Assembly (NCBI GenBank): GCA_002794785.1
Contig: NBBA01000002.1
Location: 2,480,001-2,544,000 of the forward strand
DNA: 64,000 nt
Source of the DNA: Coniferiporia sulphurascens
Lineage: Eukaryota > Basidiomycota > Agaricomycetes > Hymenochaetales > Hymenochaetaceae
Direction: 5' to 3'
The notes under the pieces are model-generated. The model made no database searches. It was not told the DNA's origin and saw only the letters and a program-made list of their open reading frames with translations. Both the position numbers and the translations under genes were made by a program. This document shows positions 32,097 to 43,019 of the stretch, piece after piece (position 1 is the first letter of the stretch; every line of letters starts with the position of its first letter).

Positions 32097-33001
32097 GCGC
32101 GTGCTGTCTTCGTTTGTATCTATGTTTTATGATGATGATTTGGCCATGTCATATGTCTGTTTCTAATACATGGATCTCCTCCGTTGGGCACGACCATTCA
32201 ACTCTTCTCGAAATGGAAAACTCTCTTGAAGCCTACCTGATCTTCTTGAAAGTTTAAGCCATTCGTCTGAGGAGCGAAATTACAGCTACGGATATTTGGG
32301 CTGGGGCACGTGCGTTCAATGGGAAAGTATCACAGAATGCTGCTTCGATATTGTTTGATTCATAATATATGGAATCCGAGATCTGTACTGCTGCTGATAT
32401 TAGGACATCAGCAAAGAGTCGCTGCAGGGGACGCCTCCTGGCCCTACCTGGATTACGGATCGGAATAGAGTAAACTAAATTTTAGGATTTTAGTTTACGT
32501 TCACGGAATAGTGAACAAATCTTGGACCAACAATAATAATTGAATGAGGAACTCTTACAGGATCTATAAGATACTTGAAGTTTTCTATGAGTACATATGA
32601 AATCCAGACGTACAAAATTCTGTGAGGGATGAATCCATCGGTGGATCTCATATAATAATCATGGAAAATATCCCGATGTGCGGTACCACTGGCGGGCGTG
32701 TAGTAATCTTCATCCGAGAAAGCGCGGTGTACTTGTTCTCTGAGACTCCCGTAGCGGTGAACTAGCTTTTACAAAATTAATATATTGGTTTGCTCTACCC
32801 CGACCAGATCCGTAGTCCAGATGAGGTCAAGAGGTTTTACCGTATAGATATCGGTGTGTGGCTGGCGACTCTTCAAGTATTTGTTGACTTTCACAAGGCA
32901 CACATCCAATCCGGGAATTAGATTCGCACGATTAGAGACCCTTGGTCTGTCTCTGTGTCCGCTGTTCAACAAGCCGAGCGCAGCTCCGTCTACGCACGAC
33001 C
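32097..33001. other. Intergenic region with one short perfect hairpin
   Basis: No gene seen. Bases 32470-32479 (GTAAACTAAA) and 32489-32498 (TTTAGTTTAC) form a perfect 10-bp inverted repeat around a 9-base spacer. Its meaning is unknown. Confidence 0.45.
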
Positions 33002-34837
33002 ATGGACTCCAGCCTATCCGCCGCCCTCTTGGATCCACAGCTCGCGTTTCAGTCTAACGATATATCAGCGGGTGGTTTCGAAGAAGATCCATTTGCTGAC
33101 GATGTCAAGCCGAAGGTTGAGAACGGCCAGCTGAGGATTAATATACCTCAAGCTGGTCAGGATGAAGAAATGGAGGACCTCTTCGGTGACGGCGAGGAAG
33201 AGGAGGAGGGAGGAGAGAAGGAGGAAGAGTATGCTTAATCCTCTTTCATTATTGAGATGCATCGTTATTCACTAGACGTTCCTTAGGACCGCGTCTCCCG
33301 CCGCGAGCGCGCCCCGTGACGGTTCCGAGGCGCTCTCCGCATCGGAGCTCAAGCACCGAAGAGAACTTGAATACGAAGAGGATGAAGGCCAAGAGGAGAA
33401 TGTAGTGGAGCTCAAGCACGCTGTCCTGTCGATACCGAATATACCGATGCCCAGAAGTTCTGACGGAAATGTAAAGCGTTTTTCGCCTTATTGGCATAGG
33501 TCGGTTCTCATGTATCCATTTCAATTTTAGAATTGGGTCATCAAAATGCCCAATTTCGTGAAGCTCGACCCGAAGCCATTTCACCCAGAGTCTTACGTGG
33601 GTCCTGAACAGTCGACGGATGGCATTGGGGAGAAAGAGAAGAGTCTTAGTATAAAACTTGAGGTGGAAAACACCATACGATGGAGATGGACTAAGGACGA
33701 GTTCGGGCAAGACGTATGCACTCTTCCACACGCCGATATGTTCGCGCAATGTTGATTTATTTTATTTTAAAGAAACGACAATCGAACAGTCGGATAATCC
33801 GTTGGTCAGATGGAACACAGAGTCTCTTACTGGGGAAGGAGCTCTTCGACATTAGTCAGGCCTACGAAGGGGTGTCTGGTCTGCCCCGTCAAACGTCCAG
33901 TCTTGGCTCCCTCTCTCAAAGTCAGAACCTGAGCCAAAACGCGGCTTCGCAAGCTGCCACAAGAGGGTCGGGTCTCACTTATCTCGTCGCGCAGCACAAG
34001 CGCCCGGGTATTTTGCAGACCGAGGCGCCCGTCACTGGGCACATGACGTTGCGCCCGACAGGTATGCAGAGTGAAACTCACCGCAAGCTCGCGCGCGCGG
34101 TTGGCCAGAAGCACTCGCGGGTTGCACGTCTTCGCATCGCGCCAGATTCGGTTATCGAGCAAGAGCAGCAAGAGCTGATGAAAGCTGCTCAGAAGAAGCC
34201 GCGGCGCGCACGCACTTCAACCGCGGGTGAGGGTGACGAGTTAGGCGGCTCAACGCGCAAGAGGCGGAGTAGCTACGGCCGTCGGCGTGAAAACGTGTGG
34301 TCCGACGAAGAGCCAGACGCAGGCGCTTTTGGGGACAGTGATGAGGACGATGAGGGCGAGTATAATGCCTCTCCCCGCAAGTCACGGCGCAGTTCTGGGG
34401 ATGGCCCCAAGGGACCGGAGAGTAAACGTGGAGCGGGTGATTATCAAACGGACGATTTCCTCGTTGCAGATTCATCTGAAGGCGAGGCGGAAGAAGACTC
34501 GGATGCGGGTGGAAAGAGAAAGAGCAAGAACAAGAGGCGCAGGCGGCGTTCTGCGGAAGAGGATGCTGAGGGTGAGGTAGACGCACTGGATGAACTTGAT
34601 GCAAAGATAGCAAGACAGGAAGAAGAAAGCCGCCGTAAGAAACGGGCCGCGGAACACGATGAGGGTACTGAAGGGAATGCACACCAAGCAGAGGGACGAG
34701 TAACCGAGGATGCAGCCATGGACATGGACGTAGAGAGCGAGGAGGAGGAAGAAGACGAAGAATTCAATGTCCGTCGGACTGGGACAGGCTCCCGCAAGAA
34801 GCGCGCCATCGCCATGGACGAGGAGGAGGAGGAGTGA
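33002..34837 (+). CDS. LEO1: Paf1 complex subunit LEO1
   Basis: Exons 33002-33228, 33287-33470, 33531-33713 and 33773-34837 give 552 residues. After an acidic N terminus comes the Leo1 core: NWVIKMPNFVKLDPKPFHPE, then IRWRWTKDEFGQDKRQSNSR, IIRWSDGTQSLLLGKELFDI and the segment LRPTGMQSETHRKLARAVGQ. The C terminus is long, highly charged and Glu/Lys-rich, probably disordered. Leo1 heterodimerises with Paf1 in the Paf1 complex that travels with RNA polymerase II and supports H2B ubiquitination and H3K4/K36 methylation in the nucleus. The start Met at 33002 is followed by a typical MDSSLSAALLDP leader. Confidence 0.93.
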
Positions 34838-34951
34838 GTGCGGGGCTGTTCAAGCACCAACCAACTACATGAATTCCACTGGTTGTACACTATGTCTATG
34901 AATGCCGTGATACTTGCTTTTCTAGGCCTCGTGCCCCGCTTTTAATTGACC

Positions 34952-37254
34952 TTACTTTCGCACTCCGGGTGCGTCCCGCAGAACCCCATTTTCATCCCAT
35001 GTACCCATTGGCTTTATTGCATCCACCACAGCCTGGTTCTCGACGTTTTCGTGTAGCAGATTCCGGAGCGCGAATAACGCATGCTCCCGAAGGTCTGTCC
35101 GCGTTTGGAAAATCCCAGTACATTTTTGCGGACAGACCGCCGTATATGAAAAGTATTTTTAACAATGATGATTTGATGATTATTAATGATCCGCATCGGT
35201 GACTTAAATGAAGATACTTACAAGGGTTCCGTTCATCCGTAACGCACAAATTCATGATAACACTAATGCCATCGTTTGCTCGCACGCGGTCCTGTACTGC
35301 CTTGTTCTCATAGCACAGGATACCTAGTAATCGCACTAGATCCCGCTTCACGTAGAGAAAACCTTTACCATCAACATCCGGCTGGACTGAAACAGGAAGG
35401 GCGTCCGGACGAGGCGTGCTCCATGAGGTTTTACCGAACATTATTCGAGGAAGAAAGGCGTCGAGAAGGCGGAGCAATTCTATACGAGAAGTACACTGGT
35501 CAGTAACGCATGCTGTGAGAGCGCTGTGGGACTTCTTAGAGGCGAAGAGACTCGATATTCGGAAAAATGGCAGGGCAAATAATGGACAAATTGGGACGGG
35601 TTTCACCTATAAGACTCTCGACGACGCCATCACCATGCGGTGGATAAGTGCCTGTCAAGAACTGTCTCGCCTGCATAGCTTGCTGAGAAAGGGCCCCCTT
35701 TTCGGTTTGAGCGAGGCATATCGTACAAAAACACTGTGTCACGAGCACAATTGCCTCGCAAACTTTTGGAAGCAGAACGTCCAGACTCTGCAAAGGCGCT
35801 GCACGCGCTGGTTCTTGGTCAATCGTGCCCGTGTTACTGTTGGAGGCCGTGCCAACAATCGGGGGCGTCCCAAGGGATCGCACAATCGATGATCTGGCAT
35901 TACCCACGAGCTTGAAGAACTGGGCATATAGAAGAGTGGAAAACTCTGAAATGGCTTCCTCGCTCGGACGCTGGTTCTTCGCAGCCTCTTGTTCTTGTGG
36001 CTCGTGCGACATGTGACGTACCAAGTAAGAGTCCAGTATCTTAAGGAGGGTAGTTTGATGTGGATTCACTACTTCTCCGTCCCTGAACCTGTGTTAGAGA
36101 GGTTTGACATATTGCTGTAGCAAGGCCCGCCACGTACATAGAAGTTGCGGAAATGAGCAAGGGTGCAAACCCGTTGTCAAATAGTATTTCGAAAACATGC
36201 CAACTGTGGGAACGTGAATACGTAGGTCTGCTTTTGTTAGGGGGGGTCCATACCCTATCTCGAATAAATCCGAGTCGTCCTTGTCGTCGTGTTCCTCAAC
36301 GTGTTTTGCAAGTCCATCCAATAAAGATACACAGATACGTTGTCCTGTTGGCGTTTCTACTAATGCTTGCCTGATGAGATGGAGAGAGCAGTTACAACGG
36401 TGTGCCTCATATAAATGAATAATCCACTAACATCCGCTTACGACTACCCGTTAGGCAATTGGAAACGAAAACGAGTGTGGCCACCACGGTGCGGTCATCA
36501 GAATGCGTAATCATCCGACTGATGCATATAGTCAGCAGGAAAAACGCAACTTTGAAAAATTCGTCGAGCTCACGTCAAAATGTTTTTTTCCTCGGGTAGG
36601 GTCATGTATAGGGACCATAATCGCTGGATCAGGTTTTCGTTTGCAGTCACAAGATTCGATAATGTCTGCATCAAGAATCGCGTGGTCATAAACGCTAGTC
36701 AAGGCTTTGACAGCTGTTTCACGGATTAGATATTGCGATAGCCGCTGACCTTGTTGATCCACGGCGAAAAGATAAGACGTATATATGTGTGCGAGTTTGC
36801 GGATTGCCGGCTCGCATTGACTGGGGAAAACGTATTGTTCAGCCCGATAGATCACAAAGTGTATTCGGGCAACTCACAAAAGCATTTCCTGATTGTGAGG
36901 ATTCCCCGCCAGAAGATTGCGGGTGAACCGGGCAATGGCTAGAGAACGCTCCCTATGCGAGTCATTGTCAACTGTATTGTAGTTATTTGTGCTGATAATC
37001 TCCCAAAGGTTGCGCAGTTTTTCCCATATCTGTGGAGATGATCGGCCGACAGACTCCCTGATATCTTGAGTATTATGCACAAGGACGATATCGATGATAT
37101 TGAGCATATACCTAAACGTCTCGTCGCGGGCGAGTTCCGTGGATATTCTATTCAAACTTTCAAGGGCAATTGAAGAGTTCCCGCTTGTGGAACTGTCTGG
37201 GAGCAGGGAGTGTAAATAATCACATATAACCTCGTTGTCTGCATACGGGGCCAT
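34952..37254 (-). CDS. Ataxin-10 / CTR86-like armadillo-type protein
   Basis: Exons 36878-37254, 36574-36820, one uncertain exon at about 36430-36514, 36254-36365, 36138-36203, 35607-36088, 35222-35479 and 34952-35094. The C-terminal ataxin-10 domain is clear: KRDLVRLLGILCYENKAVQD, RVRANDGISVIMNLCVTDER, NPYLREHALFALRNLLHENV, ENQAVVDAI. Upstream helices include PHQTTLLKILDSYLVRHMSH and HVFEILFDNGFAPLLIS. Ataxin-10 homologues are helical-repeat cytosolic proteins; the yeast one (Ctr86) is essential and poorly understood. The join between the second and third exons does not close in frame with any standard splice pair I could find. This leaves either a mis-modelled junction or a frameshift. The start at 37254 (MAPYADNE) is preferred over an in-frame Met at 37413. 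Confidence 0.85.
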
Positions 37255-38148
37255 TGCACACTGTGGGGCAGTGCTTCGGGTATTGTTCTGTTCCTTGTGC
37301 TCGGTTGGGTCAAAACAGACTGAGGCCAAAGTCGTCCAAATCCGAGGAGACCCCCGCTTTAGCGCGCGTGATTGTGACGTTACTGTGACTGACCGTGCCG
37401 TGGTCTTTCCCAAGACGTTCGAGTTGATCTTGAGCGCCTTGCGCTGGCCGCGCTGGTCGGTGTCGAGTCAAGGCTATGTGCACAGGTTCAGAACAGCCTT
37501 CGGCACCGTTTCAATATGCGGGCTTACGTGCCGAACGGCGGCGTGCATATGATCCTGCAGACCGTCGAGGGCCCACACATATTGTATGTCAAGGGCCCTC
37601 TCGGCTACGTAATCCACCACGATAGCGCATACACAGGGGCAATGCATCTGACCGTGCTCTTTTTTTCCGTGCACCCCGCATCGCCTCAGTGTCGAAAATC
37701 GGGATATTACAGATAAGCACCGCTCGTGATGAGGAGGCCCTTAGACCCAGAAACGCATTTCCATCCTGATGCCTGGCCGTATATGGGGAATCAGCGCTAC
37801 TTCTTCTCCGAAAAGGTGTCCTAGTTTGCACTGACTCGGCTTTTCCGTGCACAGGCATATAAGAAAAGAACCCCGCAGCGCGGTTTAATCCCCCCCTCTT
37901 CGAGCGCTGGCAGCCTGTCATACGGTTACCTACACAGGTTTGCCTGTTGTTCCCAATCCATTCGTCCTGACAAGAGGCACCGACGGAAAAGGTTACCTTG
38001 CCCATCCGCCAGTCGACGGCTCACGCCCTCCCACGCGCGCCGAATAGAATCTGCAAATAAGAAGCAGAAGTGGACCGCCATCCAGTGTATTAGTATATAT
38101 TCTAGAGCATCATCCAAAATCGATAAACCTTCCCTCTCCTCAGCCATC
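37255..38148. other. Divergent intergenic region with a GC-rich, coding-like island
   Basis: It lies between the start codons of the ataxin-10 gene and the conserved unknown gene. Within 37380-37680 one plus-strand frame is open for about 100 codons with protein-like composition (for example VESRLCAQVQNSLRHRFNMR), and minus-strand frames are also partly open. I recognise no family and assign no gene. Confidence 0.35.
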
Positions 38149-39987
38149 ATGTCTGCCTGCAACATCAATGTCGTCGAGTGAGTCAATCTCTCCCTCCTAT
38201 AAAAGTGCAGCACACTAACGCTCATGCCCCATCATTCAAAGACCTGACGACGACAGACTTGAGCCTTCGTTCTCAAACGCACTGCACCTGCAGTCGGGCT
38301 TCGGCCGTCAGCTCGGAACACCGTTTCAAAACGAATACCCCTTCCCCTCCGACATCAATAGTTATTCATCTTTTTGCGACTCTCCTAGCTTCGCGGATAA
38401 CGTGAGTTTTTTATACAACTATATCTGCAGTTCCCATCTCAAGAGTTTATACTGGACCATACAGTCACAACTTCCCCGACCCCATTTAGCCCATCTGGCT
38501 ACCCAGTGGAGCCCTTGCCCCGCCGATATGCAAAGGGACTCAAGCCCAAATATGTATGGTGACAGTCCCGGAAGAATGCTGGGAGCGGACGGTTTTTCCA
38601 CCGACGCGTTCGATCCGTCATTCCCACCGGGTTGGACCGTCGTAAACGACGCTTATACGGACCCAAATTCCCCGTCCAATTACATAGGCAACTCTTCTCC
38701 TTCACAAGGTTGGAGTCCCCTGACTCCCAACACACCCCTTTTGACCGTCGACCACTCGCCGACGACGTCAGCATACCCATCTCCTGGGTCACTCCCTTCC
38801 CTGGGTTACGGGGAACATCGACTAGCGATTTTCTTCATCTCTCCCCTTCACCTAATCTGCGCCCCAATGGGATGCCGCTGCTGTCGGATATGCCTCCGGG
38901 ACTGCGCGCAAGTCCCTTGGGAACTGACGCTGCAATTTACATGGACGCCCAAGCCCAATATTATGCACAGTACCAAGCGGGTGGACAAATGTCTGCGGCG
39001 CAGCAGTTTGCGCAGGCGCAGGCTCCGCGCGAAACCCTTATGGACTCGAACCAGATAGGCTCGAATAGCCGTCAGTACCAAAATTTGGCGGCGGCGTACA
39101 CACCCATACAATCTTCACCTTTCCATTCTTCCCCTGCTCAAGTGAACGCAGCTTTCCCTCCTTACCTGGTTACAGCTCCTCCCCCCTACCCAGCCGCACC
39201 CGCTTCACCGAGTGCAGCCACAGCTCCTTTACCCGGTAGTCGGCACCGCAGTACGCCGCCCCGAGTCGCTCGAGCATTGGAACCCGGTGCTATACCTGCC
39301 GGACTGTCTATGCCAGGTCCCCTTGTCCCACAAACGGTCTACAGGCCCAATACGGCCAGTGATCAGCGACGATATATTGACCAAATAGAACTTGATAAAC
39401 CAATCTATTTCTGCCTGCAGGGCCCGCCTCAGCTCGGAATATCGTTGCATGATGCACTGACAGGCAGATTTAATCGACTTATGGGGCGCGATGAAACACT
39501 GTTTGCAAGTCGTGGGCCGTCGATTTCGATTCGGCTCGTGGTGAGTTAATTGCTCCGTACTTGGAGACCAATTCTGATGTTGTTCTTGAATAGTGGCAAG
39601 GATACCAGCCCTGGAGTCGACAGATTCCTACAAAGGACTTCAAAACGCCGCCTGGCCCCATAACGAGGTCGAAACTCGCAAAAAATATAGCGAAGACCAT
39701 ACAGAGGTTCATTGAGGTGAGTTGGCACCCGTAGTTTCCCTTGCGCAATTCCGAGCGAGCATAAAATCCAGTGGTCAACGAAGGTACTAATTTCTTCTTT
39801 GTGGCATGATTAGGAGCAGAAGAACGTGTTCATGAGCCAAGATGCGGATCCCCGCTGGCGGGTCGGGAATGGAAACATTGAGGTGAACGATTTGTCTGTG
39901 GTCAGCTTGCACCATGTGTCGAAGGGAAGCTGGCAAGCGAATCTATGCCTCAATCGGCCACTCCCCGCGTCTGAAGGCATGCAATAG
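38149..39987 (+). CDS. Conserved agaricomycete protein of unknown function
   Basis: Exons 38149-38177, 38242-38401, 38465-38766, 38826-39540, 39594-39716 and 39814-39987 give 500 residues. The first 330 residues are Ser/Pro/Tyr-rich and probably disordered (SPLTPNTPLL, YPAAPASPSAATAPLPG). The C-terminal 160 residues look like a folded domain: PPQLGISLHDALTGRFNRLM, GPSISIRLVWQGYQPWSRQI, TRSKLAKNIAKTIQRFIEEQ, DPRWRVGNGNIEVNDL and VSLHHVSKGSWQANL. I recall similar unannotated sequences from mushroom-forming fungi but no function. The proposed 59-bp intron at 38767-38825 (GTCAGC...GACTAG) is needed to change frame; a 1-base indel there is the alternative. A regulatory or DNA-binding role would be a guess from the composition only. 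Confidence 0.7.
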
Positions 39988-42900
39988 ATGCATATCCCCG
40001 TTGCATAGGGTTTTCGGAATAAATGCTCCGATTTTTCTCAACGCTTTGCTTGCTTTGTTCTCACCTTATCTGTCGCATATCTCACCACGTCTGCCCTCAA
40101 ATGAGGAACGCTTTCCATGCTTTCGTCATTATTTTTCTTTCATGTAGCTTATCCCCCCTTCCTGGTCAATGGACCAGCAATGCTGGTCCTTTGCCTTTTT
40201 CTTGTTTTCGTTCCGTGCCGTTTATGTTACTCGTGTCTGTATTTCTATCTACGCCCTCCCACATACCTTCTTTAATATCCACAGAGTTAATGATAAAGTT
40301 CACCCACCCTCCCAGTTCATTTGTATTGACTCAAAAGGGTGAAATAGTCTTCAAACGGCGGGAATGGAATACCATGGGTTGTCTCCTCTTTAGCGTACCC
40401 AGCTCAATTTGGCAGACATCACTTATTGGGTTTATTGTGCTCGCTATGTCAGGACGCCGTTTTTGTTTCAATCCGGTGAGTGAACCTGCTTTTCCCTCCA
40501 CGCGTACGCAGCTTTCGTTGGCACTCGATTTTCCCCTGGTAGACCAGCTTCGCCGCCGTGATCTGCATCGCACGCTGCGCCTTCTTTCCAATGCCTCGAG
40601 GCTTCCGAACAGTCCCCCCTCACCACCATCAACTTAAAATCTTTTTGGTCGTTGCTACCCTCTTGTCGATCACCCATCTTCGTCGACTCGCCGGATTACG
40701 GTGCCCCTCTACCCGCCATCAATAGTATTGTCCGTCGCCCCGCCCTAAATTGTGCGCTTCCAACGTGGGCCTGTTGATATCGAAAGGGCCTCGTTTCCAT
40801 GGGTCCCTTGTTTCAGTGCACCCATCTGGTCTATATTAATCTCTTGTGAGCTCGGCTTCGCCAGACGTTGGTCTGACACGACGATCCTATTGCATGTCCG
40901 GGGACTAGTACTCGCAGACCTCTGGTGTGGGGCTTGTGACGCCCAATAGGGCCTCATCGATTCGCTTCGCAGCCACAATGTCGCGATATCCTGGTCCTGA
41001 CTCCCGGACCGCGAAGCATCGCAAATCCCACCGTAAACCCTTGTGGGATTCGTTGGGGCATCCGTTTGCAATCATTTATCAGAGAAGAACGAGCTTCGTA
41101 TGGCTCAAGGGCGCTCCAATCAGACTAAAAGAAAAATCAGGCTCCTTCGACAAGTGATGAGGAACCCTCGTGTCGTTTGCCCTGTTTCGCACTGGATAAA
41201 ATAATGCGCGCCTTAAAAGGTTCCGTAAAGGGGAGTCTTCTGGAGAAAGCACGCCAGTGCTCATCTCCCGAGTTTCCCTTGTTTTTTGTTTGCATCAAGT
41301 ACGTCCCTGCCCTTTCCCCTTGATCTAAATCAGATGTTTTGCAGTCGTATGCAACAGGGAATTAACGGCCACTTTTGTTTTTCGCTCACTCGAGATATTT
41401 ATTCACGTTTCACTGGGCCTTTGACAGCCGCAGAGAACGCCGATCATTGACAGAAGCCAGGTATTCCTATACGAAGAACGCAGTCCCACAAAGGACTAGC
41501 AAGTAAGCGCCCTTGGAAATCACCTTCTTTTCCCTTCAATCCGGCTGGCAGTGCCCCGGTTCCTTTCAATTGAACTCGAGAACCAAAATGGAGAATGCTA
41601 AGCATTTTAGGCTGAATGTGGAAGAAACGAGGTCGCATCGCCCGAAACACTCGAGGAATGCTTTTACTGTAGAAGGTACCAAGCAGTTTACAAGTCGTAT
41701 TGGAACACCTTTCCTCGTGAGTATTCTAGGCGAGCAGGAAATCCCTCAATTGGACTCTGTCCACAAATGTATAGTACAAAAAGTTAATCTTTGACAGGGC
41801 GCTGCGCAAATTCAAAGTTCACGAACAATACATCGACTTCTGATGGGACCAACCACGGTGATAAGGGTATTAAGACCCTTGATTCATGCGAACTACTATA
41901 TATTGAAATCCGCAACCATAATTCGTATCCAGCCGATGCGGGTCTTGAAACATGCTGCAAGGATGCCGAATTTATTCAGGATGACATCAGTGAACGTCTC
42001 CAAACGTAGCCTTCCTGTTTTCTCTCTTCCGCGGCAGTTCATCGACTTCGTCTCTAGCACTTTTAGCCATGGCGCGATGAACCTCATGTTCAGAGCCACG
42101 TGCAGCTGGGTGCGCACGATGCAGGCTGGCGCCTGCTGCAGCGTACGCTCGCGCATCTTCATCAGGTAAATCGTGACGAGTGCAGGAGATCGCGAGACAG
42201 GATTAGCGCATGAGAATGCATCCCTTGCCTGTCGACGGCAGCTTAGATTGCCCTGTCTCTGATCTTTTCGATGAATGACGTTTGCATATTAGAGAATGGG
42301 CGTCGGGAGTAGAGCTCACCGCCGATTTGTACTGATTAGGGTTGCACCGGTACTCAGGACGTGTGATAAATTGGAAGTACGAAAAACTCAGATGAAGGAA
42401 CGGGGCGAGGACCGAGGTATAGGATATGGCTGTAAATCAATGTCGCGGTGTCGCCGTTATCAGCGGAGGGATCCTTTTTCTTTTCGGGGCTACCGCATGG
42501 CCAGGACTCAGTTGAGCAGAAGGTCCCTGCGTCAGAGTTTTAAGTACATCACTGAGGCGAATGTACTGTATGGTTTGTACAACCGTGCGCTACTACGGCT
42601 TTGTGAGACTCATGCTGTGCATAGGCGGGTTCTGCAAGAAAGCACGAATTTGATACTTTTCAACCCCGGGAACCCCGTGGCCATGAATCAACGAGGCGGA
42701 GCAGCAGTCCGCACTTAAGCGTAGACGCTGCGGCAGTGTAATTCAGGCACATATTGATACATATGACTCAGGCTGGAAAGCGGAAAAACGAGACGACAAT
42801 ATTACATCCAGGGAAAACGAAGAGGACGAAGCTCGAGTCATTTCGTAAACCAGTATGGAATACACAAGATACGCCAGTCATAATTTAATAATGGGACGTA

Positions 42901-43019
42901 CAAATCAAGAATACGAAGAGAAAAGGAAATAGTGTAGATGCTATTCCATCGGAATACACGTGTATACAAATTGGGGATACAGGAGATATAATGTATGCCG
43001 GATGTATCCGAGAATGTCC
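39988..43019. other. Long region without supported genes
   Basis: About 3 kb between the conserved unknown gene and BRN1. The CT-rich part to about 40640 probably includes the 3' UTR of the former. Frames at 40023-40637, 41843-42169, 41896-42162 (minus) and 42296-42718 show no domain. The stretch 42000-42165 is GC-rich with protein-like minus-strand frames and may be an old gene fragment. Confidence 0.4.

Noticed and set aside
40023..40637. Plus-strand frame of 204 codons directly after the conserved unknown gene
   Set aside because: CT-rich sequence expected of a 3' UTR; translation is Ser/Phe/Leu-rich with no conserved pattern.
42296..42718. Plus-strand frame of 140 codons rich in Arg
   Set aside because: Composition fits a chance frame; no motif, start context or neighbour supports it.
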